Source: Bacteroidota bacterium (GTDB lineage Bacteria > Bacteroidota > Bacteroidia > AKYH767-A > 2013-40CM-41-45). From it: 64,000 nt of DNA. Made by a program: the position numbers and the translations under genes. The notes under the pieces were generated by a model, which saw only the letters and a program-made list of their open reading frames with translations, was not told the origin of the DNA and searched no databases. This document shows, piece after piece, positions 34,748 to 44,500 of this stretch. The stretch covers positions 392,488-456,487 of the forward strand of contig JADKJP010000005.1 of assembly GCA_016720935.1 (NCBI GenBank), read 5' to 3'. Every line of letters begins with the position of its first letter. The first letter of the stretch is position 1.

Positions 34748-35097
34748 CTTATATTTCAATTGTGATCCAAAATTAATGATAAATAATGATTGACCCGGAT
34801 AGTACTTCTGGTGTTTTAAATGCCAAACCCGGACAAAACCTGAATGGCGCTTATCCGGAATTCACATAAAGAACAGGATTTCATTTTTTTAAAAGTATGA
34901 GAAGAATCATGTATGACGGCGCAATTTTATCTTATTGCGAATTTGGGAAACTTCAGAAAGTAAATCTTCCCAACAGGAAAACCTCTTAATTTGAAGCAGG
35001 AGGACATCAGACTTCTTAACTGAAAAGTGAAGTCTTTGCTGTTAAAAAAGAAAACCCTTGTATTCAAAAGAATGAATTGCCTCTCAGCAAGTTTATT
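34748..35097. other. Upstream region of the Crp/Fnr gene; otherwise no recognised element
   Basis: Apart from the promoter box at 34768-34775 I see no gene, tRNA or strong hairpin in this 350-base gap. Confidence 0.5.
34768..34775 (-). promoter_or_regulatory. -7 promoter box of the Crp/Fnr gene
   Basis: The minus-strand sequence TAATTTTG matches TAnnTTTG exactly, 20 bases upstream of the ATG at 34747. Confidence 0.55.
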
Positions 35098-37356
35098 TCA
35101 TTCCTTGACAACCCGGATCGTTCGAACTTCGTCCTTCAAAAACAGTTTCACAAAATAGACTCCGCTTGAATAAGATTGCCCGAAGAAAACCGGCGAACCT
35201 GAAGATTTATTACTTTCAATCAACCTTCCTCTTGCGTCTAATATCTGATATTCAAAAATATCCGTGCTTTCCATTTTAAAGAAAGAAGCAGACGGATTTG
35301 GGTAAACACTAATTTCAGAAGCCAAGCCTGGTACTTCCCCAACTCCGGCACATGGAGTGAACGTTACACGGATAGTGTCCCTGTTAGCACAAGCGAAGGA
35401 ATTGGTAACTATCAAAATCACCGGAAAAGTATTCAAACCATGACTTGTTGAGTCAATGCTGATCGAAGATGTATTTTGCCCTGTGGACCAGACATAGGTT
35501 GAAAAACCTGTTCCTGCAGTGAGCACAATATTTGATTCTGCACAAGCGATGGTATCAGGACCAAGATTGGGTTGCGGAATCGGATTAACCTGTATAGAAG
35601 CATTCGCTGAATTGGAACAAGAATTCGCGTCCGTGTAAGTATATGTAATGGTATGCGTTCCGGCACCTGCAATGCCTGTATAAAATGTTGTACCACTCAC
35701 TGCAGTTCCACTGTAATGTCCACCTGAAGGACTGCCTCCGCTCAATGCAACCGGGCCTGTATTCGCACAAACAGTTGGAAGACTTGACTGAGTTACTATC
35801 GGCAATGAATTCACCCGGATCTGTGCAGAATCCATATTCACACAACCATTGCCATCGGTATATGTATAGGAAATCACGTGAGCACCTGTGTCCGCGACTG
35901 CAGCAGTAAATACAGTATCATTGCTTACTCCGCTACCCGAATAGACTCCTCCGGAAGGTGATCCGCTACTCAGTGTAAAACTTGCACTATTGATACAAAC
36001 GCCTGCAAAAGGTCCCACGTCTACCACAGGCAAGCTGTTTATAAAAATGGAGGATAAGGCGGATGCCGAACAACCATTTCCATCCGTGTATGAATATGTA
36101 ATCAATTGGTTGCCCGCTCCGGCCGTTGATGGATTAAATATTCCCGATGACACGCCGGCGCCACTATAAATTCCTCCGGTAGGATTGCCTCCGGTTAATG
36201 CAAATGGAGACGCATCAATACACACCGATGCAAAGGATGAAAGAGAAACAACCGGCAATGCGTTTACTGTGATAGAAGATGTATCTGAATTCGTACAGCC
36301 CTGAACATTCGTATAAGAATAAATTATAGCGTGTGTGCCAACACCTGCTGTTGAAGGGTTAAATGTTCCTGCCGAAACGCCGTTGCCACTGTAAAAACCT
36401 CCACCGGGAGTTCCTCCGGTCAGAGTGAATGGTGATGAATTTACACAGGTACTGAGAAAGGAAGATAAATTTACGACAGGTAAACCATTCACACGAATTG
36501 TAGAACTATCCGCGGAAGAACATCCCTGAGCATTTGTATAAGAATATGTGATCGTATGTATACCACTTCCTGCAACCAATGGATCAAAGACCCCACTACT
36601 TACACCCGGACCACCGTAAGTTCCTCCCGAAGGCGTACCTCCGCTTAGATTCAATGGGGATGCATTCACACATACATCCGAGAAATTTCCAAGATTGACT
36701 GTTGGGTTAGAGTTTACCGTGAGTGTAAACCGTGCGGAAATCTGACAACCACTTAAATCAGATGCCTGAACTGTATATTGAGTAGTAAGTGTTGGTGTTG
36801 CTGTAATTACTGAATCAGTCGTGCTTGAAAGTCCTGTTCCGGGTGACCATGAGTATTGAGGAGCCCCATGTGCTTCAAGGTTCGCGGATTCACCCACACA
36901 AAAACTGGAATCGGAAATAATCACAGACAAAGAGATTCCCGTAGCGAAAGTATCGGCATTTGCATAAATACTGGTAAGATAATTTGTCCCAACACCCGTG
37001 CCGTTGAATTCAAATACAGCAAAATAATAATGAACTCCTCCATTCAAACCGGACACAGTCACATTTGTTCCATTGCTATTGTAGACCACATAATTGTTTC
37101 CTCCCAGATTTGAGCCTGAACCAAAATTCGTAGCGGCACCGTAGGATTGACCATCCGTAGGAAACACACTCACAGGGCTGTCAGCAGATGCAACGACCAG
37201 TCTTCTGGTACCGTCTCCTGAAACCCATGACAAATCTATTTCATTACAATTCGCTCCGCTTGCGGTCAGAAATGTTGGCGGAACATTTGGTTCATTTGCT
37301 CCGAACAGATCAACACAGGTAAATAAAAAAGCGAAAAACAAAATATATCTGATCAT
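35098..37356 (-). CDS. T9SS type A sorting-domain protein with five tandem ~75-residue repeats
   Basis: The 752-residue protein has a signal peptide (MIRYILFFAFLFTCVDLFGAN). An N-terminal domain of about 160 residues with FN3-like character follows (PPTFLTASGANCNEIDLSW). Then come five tandem repeats of about 75 residues, each with a core such as GGxYSGxGVSxGxFNP--AGxGxHxITYSYT and ending VNxLPVV, and finally a C-terminal T9SS domain (SVYPNPSASFFKM). The repeats resemble surface adhesin modules. An upstream in-frame start at 37503 is possible but lacks a signal peptide at its N-terminus; ATG 37356 is chosen. No terminator is evident. Ligand is unknown. Confidence 0.85.
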   Translation of the reverse strand: MIRYILFFAFLFTCVDLFGANEPNVPPTFLTASGANCNEIDLSWVSGDGTRRLVVASADSPVSVFPTDGQSYGAATNFGSGSNLGGNNYVVYNSNGTNVTVSGLNGGVHYYFAVFEFNGTGVGTNYLTSIYANADTFATGISLSVIISDSSFCVGESANLEAHGAPQYSWSPGTGLSSTTDSVITATPTLTTQYTVQASDLSGCQISARFTLTVNSNPTVNLGNFSDVCVNASPLNLSGGTPSGGTYGGPGVSSGVFDPLVAGSGIHTITYSYTNAQGCSSADSSTIRVNGLPVVNLSSFLSTCVNSSPFTLTGGTPGGGFYSGNGVSAGTFNPSTAGVGTHAIIYSYTNVQGCTNSDTSSITVNALPVVSLSSFASVCIDASPFALTGGNPTGGIYSGAGVSSGIFNPSTAGAGNQLITYSYTDGNGCSASALSSIFINSLPVVDVGPFAGVCINSASFTLSSGSPSGGVYSGSGVSNDTVFTAAVADTGAHVISYTYTDGNGCVNMDSAQIRVNSLPIVTQSSLPTVCANTGPVALSGGSPSGGHYSGTAVSGTTFYTGIAGAGTHTITYTYTDANSCSNSANASIQVNPIPQPNLGPDTIACAESNIVLTAGTGFSTYVWSTGQNTSSISIDSTSHGLNTFPVILIVTNSFACANRDTIRVTFTPCAGVGEVPGLASEISVYPNPSASFFKMESTDIFEYQILDARGRLIESNKSSGSPVFFGQSYSSGVYFVKLFLKDEVRTIRVVKE

Positions 37357-37550
37357 GTGATTTTTTATAGCTGTTGAAATGGGTTGAATGCTGATATGGT
37401 TTGTATGGCTCATAGAACAGAGTAAAAATAAATCTTTTGTACGGATAATGAATGCGAAATTTAAAGAAAAATGAAATTTAGGCCAACACTTGTTCCTTAA
37501 CAAACCAGATTGAAAATCAGGAGAAATACAAAGACAAAATTTGAATGGCC

Positions 37551-38048
37551 TTATTTCGGTTCATAATGCCGCGCAAGTCCTTCCACAACCTCCGCTACAG
37601 CAGGACAAATCATGGTGTTCTCCAGTGTAATGTTTAGTTTTTGACGAATATCCCTTTGTTGGGTGTGCGGATAATCCCTGCAAGCTCCGGGCCGGTAATG
37701 ATAGACTGAACAATAATTATCATTTCCAAGAAATGGACAGGGCATGGCTTTAAACACATAATCCCCGTCTTCATCGATCCGTAAATATTTTTCAGTGAAA
37801 ATGGCTGGTCGAATCTTAAAATGGGCGGCAAGCTGATCGATATCTTTGCTTCTTAACAAGGGACCTGTGGTCCGACAACAATTTGCGCACTTCAGACAAT
37901 CAATCTGCTCAAAAGCTTTGTCGTGTAATTCATTCGTAACCTGATCCAGATCGGATGGTTTTCGCTTCTTCAACCTTTCGAAAAACAATTTGTTTTCTTT
38001 CCGCTGAAGCCTCGCCTGTTCTATTTTCCTGATATAGTCCGGATGCAT
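37551..38048 (-). CDS. YkgJ family cysteine cluster protein
   Basis: The 165-residue protein matches the YkgJ/UPF0153 family, small cytosolic proteins thought to bind zinc or iron through a cysteine cluster. Visible cysteines are in QIDCLKCANCCRTTGPLL, KAMPCPFLGNDNYCSVYHYRPGACRDYP and later MICPAV. The N-terminal helix (DYIRKIEQARLQRKENKLFFERLKKR) is typical. The gene lies 40 bases behind the ABC-F gene on the same strand and is probably co-transcribed with it. Function is not established for the family. Confidence 0.87.
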   Translation of the reverse strand: MHPDYIRKIEQARLQRKENKLFFERLKKRKPSDLDQVTNELHDKAFEQIDCLKCANCCRTTGPLLRSKDIDQLAAHFKIRPAIFTEKYLRIDEDGDYVFKAMPCPFLGNDNYCSVYHYRPGACRDYPHTQQRDIRQKLNITLENTMICPAVAEVVEGLARHYEPK

Positions 38049-38088
38049 GGACTCTTTTCAAAAATTGTTTAAATACCGGAACTCATTA

Positions 38089-39723
38089 TCACCCTACCGG
38101 AACGGTTTCAGGATACATTTTTTCGCGCAATGCACGGATAGATTCATCCGAAATGTATTCGTCAAAACTCATCCGTTTGTCAATGATCCCCGAAGGTGTA
38201 AGTTCTATAATACGGTTCGCTACGGATTCCGCGAAAGTGTGGTCATGTGTGGTGAACAAAGCGATATGTTTCCAGTCTTTAAGCGCGTTGTTGAACGCGG
38301 TGATTGATTCGAGATCAAGGTGGTTCGTCGGTTCATCAAGGATCAGGCAATTCGCATTCACCTGCATCATTCTTGAAATCATACAACGTACCTTTTCTCC
38401 TCCTGAAAGAACATTCGATTTCTTCAATGTTTCTTCACCGGAAAACAACATCTTTCCTAAAAATCCGCGGATATAGGTTTCGTCTTTGTCTTTTGAAAAC
38501 TGACGCAACCAGTCGATCAGATTTAAATCGTCACCAAAATATTTTGCATTGTCATTAGGTAAATAAGCCCGTGTAATCGTGCTTCCCCAGGAAAAAGTTC
38601 CCTGATCAGGTTTTTCTTCACCCATCAGGATTTCAAAAAACATCGAAATCGCGGAATGGTCCCGTGAAAGGACAGCTACTTTATCACCTTTCGTAAGAGT
38701 GAAAGTGATGTCGCTGAAATAGGTGTTTCCTTCGGGAGATTGTTTCGAAAGATGCTCCACTGCAAGAATCTGGTCGCCGCAATCACGTTCCGCACGAAAA
38801 ATAATTCCGGGGTATTTCCTGTTCGACGGTTGAATATCATCAACAACCAGTTTTTCCAAAAGTTTTTTCCGGCTCGTGGCCTGTCTCGACTTAGAAGCAT
38901 TTGCACTAAATCGTTCGACAAACTCCTGTAACTCCTTGCGTTTATCTTCAATTTTTTTGTTTTGATCGGAACGCTGACGAAGAGCCAATTGGCTCGATTC
39001 ATACCAGAAAGAGTAGTTTCCGGTGTACGTCGTAATTTTTCCAAAATCAATATCTGAAACGTGCGTACACACCGCGTCAAGAAAGTGCCTGTCGTGGGAA
39101 ACAACAATCACTGTATTCTGAAAATCCGCCAGAAAATTTTCAAGCCAGGTGATTGTATCTACGTCCAGGTCATTCGTCGGCTCATCAAGCAAGAGAATAT
39201 CCGGATTTCCAAACAAGGCCTGAGCAAGGAGAACTCGTACTTTATCTTTACCGTTGAGGTCTCCCATCAGAACCTGATGAAATTCCTCTTTTACACCCAG
39301 ACTGCTCAACAAGCTGGCTGCATCACTCTCGGCGTCCCATCCATTCATCTCGGCAAACTGATGTTCGAGTTCCGCTGCACGGTGACCATCATCGTCGTTA
39401 AAATCAGGTTTCGCGTAAATGGCATCTTTTTCATGCATTACTGTCCACAAGGTTTTATTCCCCATCATAACAGTCTGCAAAACAGGGTATGCATCGAATT
39501 CAAAGTGATTTTGACGAAGCACACTCATACGCTCACCGGGTGTCATGTGAACTTGTCCTGTGCTTGGATCAATTTCTCCAGACAAAATTTTCAAAAAAGT
39601 GGATTTTCCTGCTCCATTTGCACCTATAATGCCGTAACAGTTTCCCGGAGTGAACTTAATATTCACTTCTTCAAATAAAACACGCTTTCCATAGCGCAGG
39701 GAAAGATTGGAAACTGAGATCAT
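38089..39723 (-). CDS. ABC-F family ATP-binding protein (YbiT-like)
   Basis: The 544-residue protein contains two ABC ATPase domains joined by a linker and has no membrane segments, as in the ABC-F family whose members bind the ribosomal E site and help resolve translation problems. Domain one has Walker A GANGAGKST (residues 34-42), the unusual signature LNGKDKVRV and Walker B ILLLDEPTNDLD. Domain two has signature LSGGEKVRC and LILDEPTNHLD. The degenerate first signature and overall sequence point to the YbiT group. Its Walker A in the second half (SRDHSA) is also degenerate. It is followed by the YkgJ gene. Confidence 0.93.
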   Translation of the reverse strand: MISVSNLSLRYGKRVLFEEVNIKFTPGNCYGIIGANGAGKSTFLKILSGEIDPSTGQVHMTPGERMSVLRQNHFEFDAYPVLQTVMMGNKTLWTVMHEKDAIYAKPDFNDDDGHRAAELEHQFAEMNGWDAESDAASLLSSLGVKEEFHQVLMGDLNGKDKVRVLLAQALFGNPDILLLDEPTNDLDVDTITWLENFLADFQNTVIVVSHDRHFLDAVCTHVSDIDFGKITTYTGNYSFWYESSQLALRQRSDQNKKIEDKRKELQEFVERFSANASKSRQATSRKKLLEKLVVDDIQPSNRKYPGIIFRAERDCGDQILAVEHLSKQSPEGNTYFSDITFTLTKGDKVAVLSRDHSAISMFFEILMGEEKPDQGTFSWGSTITRAYLPNDNAKYFGDDLNLIDWLRQFSKDKDETYIRGFLGKMLFSGEETLKKSNVLSGGEKVRCMISRMMQVNANCLILDEPTNHLDLESITAFNNALKDWKHIALFTTHDHTFAESVANRIIELTPSGIIDKRMSFDEYISDESIRALREKMYPETVPVG

Positions 39724-39880
39724 TGGCTGTAATTTAGAAGGTCGCGAAGGTAGTGATTTCTAACGTGTAATCCCAGCTGGATCAATGAGAAACACTTAAA
39801 TACTACAGGATTATCGCTTCCTTGTTATCTCCATATTGCCGATGGAATTAATTAATAAAGCAATAATCGATTTTAAATAG

Positions 39881-39909
39881 AAAAGGGCACTAAATATTAG
39901 TGCCCTTTT
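39881..39909 (-). terminator. Intrinsic terminator of the gene at 39935
   Basis: A 13-bp stem, AAAAGGGCACTAA (39881-39893) and TTAGTGCCCTTTT (39897-39909), with a 3-base loop ATA. On the minus strand it ends in a T-rich run. It lies 25 bases past the stop codon at 39935. Confidence 0.9.
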
Positions 39910-39934
39910 TAACATCAATTCCAATGACTCCTTT

Positions 39935-41335
39935 TCATTTACCCCCAAGAGCTACCAATTTATCGACATCATTATTGACGGCAAGAATAAGCAGGCTCGT
40001 TGCAGTACAAAATACCGGGCTTGTGATGCAATGATGCCCGTTCCAGCTGCCATCATTATTTTGAATCCTTACCAGACGCCCGCTGATGTTATCGTACCAG
40101 TTTTTCCATCCCTGATCCTTAGACATGATCAGGCCTTCTCCGGTTTGAAGATAACTGAGAAATTCTTCGCCACCATTACTACCAAACCCGTTCATCACGT
40201 TATCCTGTTGCGCTTGTTCGTTGGCAGCGACATTAATCTGATAAGCCGCACCGTATCGCAGCGCTTCCGATTCACTCATTCCCGCTTTTTTCAAATTCTC
40301 TGTTGAAACCGGTGCAGAGGACTCGATCTTATTTTCTCTTTTTGCTTTATCAATGATATCCTTAGCTCTTCTGGCCTCTTTAGCGCTCGCGCGACCTGTT
40401 CCTGAAACAGAATACAATACTACTCCTGCGGCATCTTCAGTTGTTACATTATTTGTCTTGACATCAAAATTACTTTTCTGGTACTCTTTTGCTTTTACAA
40501 GTTTTGCTTCATCAACTTCAAGTCCTTTGTCTTTCGCGGTTTCCAATGCATTTGTTGCGAATGAGCTTTGTAACACCCCGGCCCAGCCAGCACCTTGTAA
40601 GCTCCCTTTTGCAGTTTGACCTTTTTGGATCTTCGAAATACAAACCTGGTTACAACGAACGACCCTGCTTTGCAAGTTTTTATCATTGTCCAGCTCATCC
40701 AAAATATTCGTGAGAAACTGGGAAGTAAGTACTACATCTATATTTTGTCCCAATTTAATTTGGGGTTGTGTTCCTGTTTCAGAGGTAATGTTCAGGGAAT
40801 TCGGCGATGATTCCTCAACCTGCTTAAGAAGATAGTTGAGTGCTTTTCGAAGCTGAGATGAATAAGGTCCTCCGGAAAGAGAACTACCGCTGCGCAGAAT
40901 AGCCATGGCGACCATGGAGGTTGTTGCGGGATCTGAATGAACAGCATGCGGATCCATGATACCTTGGTTCGCATGGGTTCCGGCTCCCCATCCTCCGCTT
41001 TCTGATTGCGCTTGTGCTATCCAGCTCAGTGCATCTTCGATGGAGTGTTTTACTTTCAAAGGCGTTTTGTAAATGAAATTACTGTCTGAAGGTTCTTCGC
41101 CGAAAACTGTTTTAAACACACATCCCTTATCATCTCCTTTTCCCTTGGGGACAGGGGTTTCATTCACCGTTTCCGGGGACAGGGGTTTTGCTGCCGGTTG
41201 AGGTTTTTGAACAATTTCCGTTGATCTTTCCGGGGGCGAACTAGTATCCGGAGTTTCATTTAGCGCCATCACAATCACTGCTCCAACGGCAATACCTGGA
41301 AGAAATGCCAGGGCAAAAAGGCTGTTCTTTTTCAT
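39935..41335 (-). CDS. Membrane-anchored protein with prenyltransferase/squalene-cyclase-like repeats
   Basis: The 466-residue protein begins with one transmembrane anchor (MKKNSLFALAFLPGIAVGAVIVMAL). A low-complexity Pro/Glu/Lys linker follows to about residue 80, then an all-helical domain. Segments DALSWIAQAQSESGGWGAG and NNDGSWNGHHCITSPVFCTATSLLILA have the QxxxGxW-like spacing of alpha/alpha-barrel terpene-cyclase and prenyltransferase repeats, but no catalytic Asp-rich motif is seen. It may be a structural or polymer-binding relative rather than an enzyme. ATG 41335 is chosen over an upstream start at 41428 because it begins the hydrophobic anchor. It is downstream of the large T9SS gene on the same strand, separated by that gene's terminator. 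Confidence 0.65.
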   Translation of the reverse strand: MKKNSLFALAFLPGIAVGAVIVMALNETPDTSSPPERSTEIVQKPQPAAKPLSPETVNETPVPKGKGDDKGCVFKTVFGEEPSDSNFIYKTPLKVKHSIEDALSWIAQAQSESGGWGAGTHANQGIMDPHAVHSDPATTSMVAMAILRSGSSLSGGPYSSQLRKALNYLLKQVEESSPNSLNITSETGTQPQIKLGQNIDVVLTSQFLTNILDELDNDKNLQSRVVRCNQVCISKIQKGQTAKGSLQGAGWAGVLQSSFATNALETAKDKGLEVDEAKLVKAKEYQKSNFDVKTNNVTTEDAAGVVLYSVSGTGRASAKEARRAKDIIDKAKRENKIESSAPVSTENLKKAGMSESEALRYGAAYQINVAANEQAQQDNVMNGFGSNGGEEFLSYLQTGEGLIMSKDQGWKNWYDNISGRLVRIQNNDGSWNGHHCITSPVFCTATSLLILAVNNDVDKLVALGGK

Positions 41336-41460
41336 ACGATTGAATTTTAGAATAAATAATCTGAAGGAAATTGATCTCAACACATTCGTGTTGTTACAGG
41401 GCTGATGCTCTGCAAAAAGAATTTCCACAAACCAGTTCTAAATTTCCATCGGGGACATAA

Positions 41461-41499
41461 AAAAGAGAGGGAGGATGTAGAACACCCTCCCTCTCTTTT
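41461..41499 (-). terminator. Intrinsic terminator of the large T9SS gene
   Basis: A 14-bp stem, AAAAGAGAGGGAGG (41461-41474) and CCTCCCTCTCTTTT (41486-41499), with an 11-base loop, lies about 20 bases past the stop codon at 41520 on the minus strand. Confidence 0.9.
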
Positions 41500-41519
41500 A
41501 ATGCTATTAATAAATATAA

Positions 41520-44500
41520 TTACCTCACGACAGTGACCTTGCCGATGTAATTATGAAGTTCGTCGTTCTGGTCAACCACACGGATTTTATATACATACAC
41601 ATCCGATTGTACCTCCTGGTTGATCTTACCATCCCAGGGTTTTGAATAATCTGTAGTATGATAAACCAATATACCCCAGCGGTTATAAATTCCCATCTCG
41701 TAATTTTTGATGTAGGTTCCATAACCCTGGAAGTTATCATTCACACCATCGTTGTTTGGTGTGAAAGCTGTGGGTACATAAAAATTGAACCCATATTCTA
41801 TCCTGACAATTCCTCGAACAGTATCCCGACAACCGTATTGGGTAGCTGTCATAAGAACAACTTCGTACGCCCCGACTTCCGTATATGTATGTGATGGGTT
41901 TACAAGTTCAGAAGTAGTACTGTCACCGAAAGTCCATGAATACTGAGTACCATTGAGCGTTTTATTATCAAAATAAATTACCGGTTGCCAGATTGTTGTC
42001 ACTCCGGGTTCAGGAATGAAAGAAGCAATTGGTGTAGGATAAACAGTGATAAGATCGGGTAACACGGTGTCTGCACGACATCCTTCAGCTGTGGTGGAAA
42101 TCAGAGATACAGAATAAACTCCGGCATGTTCAAATGTGTGCAGCGGTGTCTGAACTGTGTCTGTTTGTCCGTCAAAATAATTCCATGAATAAGCTACGCT
42201 GTTAGGGCTGCTCGCATTGATAAAAGGAACCTCAAGTGGTTCACATCCATTCAATACTTCCGGAACAAAATCAGCAACAGGCATTGCCAACACCTCAACT
42301 GTATCTCTGTAAATCGGACCCGGACATCCGCTGTATTCCGATTTCAATGTGATCGCATGAGTCCCAACAGTTGAATAGCTTACCGCGTCAGGATTTTGCA
42401 GAGTACTTGAACCCGGATTAGAAGCAGAACCAAAATTCCAGTCATATGTCACACCGGGAAAAATATTTCCGTTCGCTTTGAAAATAAAGCTGTTGTTTTC
42501 CAAACACTGTGGAGACTGATGATCGAAAACCGGAGCAGGTATTGCGTATGCATGCACAACTACAGTATCAGAATTCACACAGCCGTAGCTATTGGTGACA
42601 GAAACGATATAAGCGGCAGAATTGGTGCCGGTGCCAATATTTTCTGCAACACAGGATGGGTTAGCAGCAGTTGGATCTGTTAGTCCTGTTGACGGTGTCC
42701 ATTGATAAGAATATCCTGCTGCAGGAGTATCTCCCAGTGAAACAGAAGAACCCGAACAAGCCGATTTGTCTAATCCTGCTTTGGCTACAGGTAAACCAAC
42801 AATATTGATTGCATGGGCTGTTGGAGGAGAGACACAACCGTTTTGTGTAACAGTAAGTGTGACCGCTGCATTACCTGCCTGAGTTGACAAGAGTGTATAT
42901 GGACCTTGTCCTGCACCTGAAATCACAATTGCATTACCAAAATCCCAGGTATAACTTGAAACCGCTGATGCTGTTCCGGAATAAGAAACAGTAAATGGTG
43001 CGCCAATACATGCATTCGCAGGAAGTGTGAATGAAGAGGTTGGTATTGCAAATACAGTGACGTTGTATTGCGCGCTGTCTTTACATCCATTTTGTGAAAC
43101 CGTAACTTTTAGTTGCTCGACACCAGCAGTTCCCCATTGCACAGAATATGGCCCCGCTCCTGTTCCTGAATTCACGGTGCCGCTACCAAAACTCCAGGTA
43201 TATGCTGCTCCCGGAAGCGCGGTTCCACTAAAATTAATTGTGTTGGCTTGTCCGATACAAACAGAAGGTGTCGCAGTTATTGCCGCGTCAGGAATTGCAT
43301 TCACGGTAACAGGCATACTGCTGGGTGCAGAAACACAACCATTTTGTGTGACAGTCAAAGAAACAGAATAGTTCCCGGATGTATTCCAGACAAGACTGTA
43401 AGGTCCTTGACCGCTACCCGATGCAACTGTTGCCCCGTTAAAATTCCATGCATAACCAGAACCAGCTGATGCATTACCGGTGTAATTCACACTCACCGGG
43501 GAGCCGGCACAAACGGCAGGTGTAATTGTAAATGGTGAAGTAGGAATGGCATTGACTTGTACAGCATAGGTTGCTGTATCGCGACATCCATTTTCAGTAA
43601 CAACAACTTGTAATTGCTGAGGTCCTGCTGAGTTCCATGACACAGAATAAGGACCGGATCCCGAACCGGATGCAACAGTACCGGTACCGAAACTCCATGC
43701 ATAAGCTGCAGTAGCTCCTGCTGTCCCGCTGAAGTTTATCGTGTTTGCCTGACCAATACAAACAGCTGAAGTAGCAGAGATCGAAGCATTCGGAATTGGA
43801 TTGATGGTAACCTGAGCTGTCGAGGATGGTGATGTGCAACCATTTTGAGCCACTGTCAATGAGAGTTGATGACTGCCTGCGGCATTCCAAACCAAAGTAT
43901 AAGGACCTTGTCCGCTTCCGGACACAACTGTACCGCCATCAAAGCCCCAGGTATAATTAGCAGTTGCGGGAGCATTGCCTGTGTAGGTAACAGTTACAGG
44001 AGAGCCTGCGCAAACAGAAGGTGTAGCAGTGAATGGTGATGTTGGAATTGCATTTACAGCAACTGCAAATGTTGCTGTATCCCGGCAACCATTTTCAGTT
44101 ACCACCAATTGAACATTGTAATTTCCTGCGGTCGCCCACTGAACCGAATATGGCCCCGATCCGGTTCCACTTCCTGTTCCTCCGGAAAAATTCCAGGCAT
44201 ATCCGGCACCGGCACCGGCAGTTCCGTTAAAATTGATCGTATTATTCTGTCCTGTACAAACTGCAGCTGTACCGGAAATAGAAGCATTGGGTGTTGCAAA
44301 AATTGTGATGGGTTGTGAGGCATTCGCAGCACTGCAGCCCGATTGTGTTACAGAAACATCAACGTTAAAAGTTCCTGAAGTATTCCAAACCACAGAATAC
44401 GGGCCGGCTCCTGTTCCGGAAACCACGGTTCCTCCATGGAAATTCCAGGTGAATGCATTCGCTGGAGCAGCTGTACCAGTATAGGTGATCGTTGCAGCGG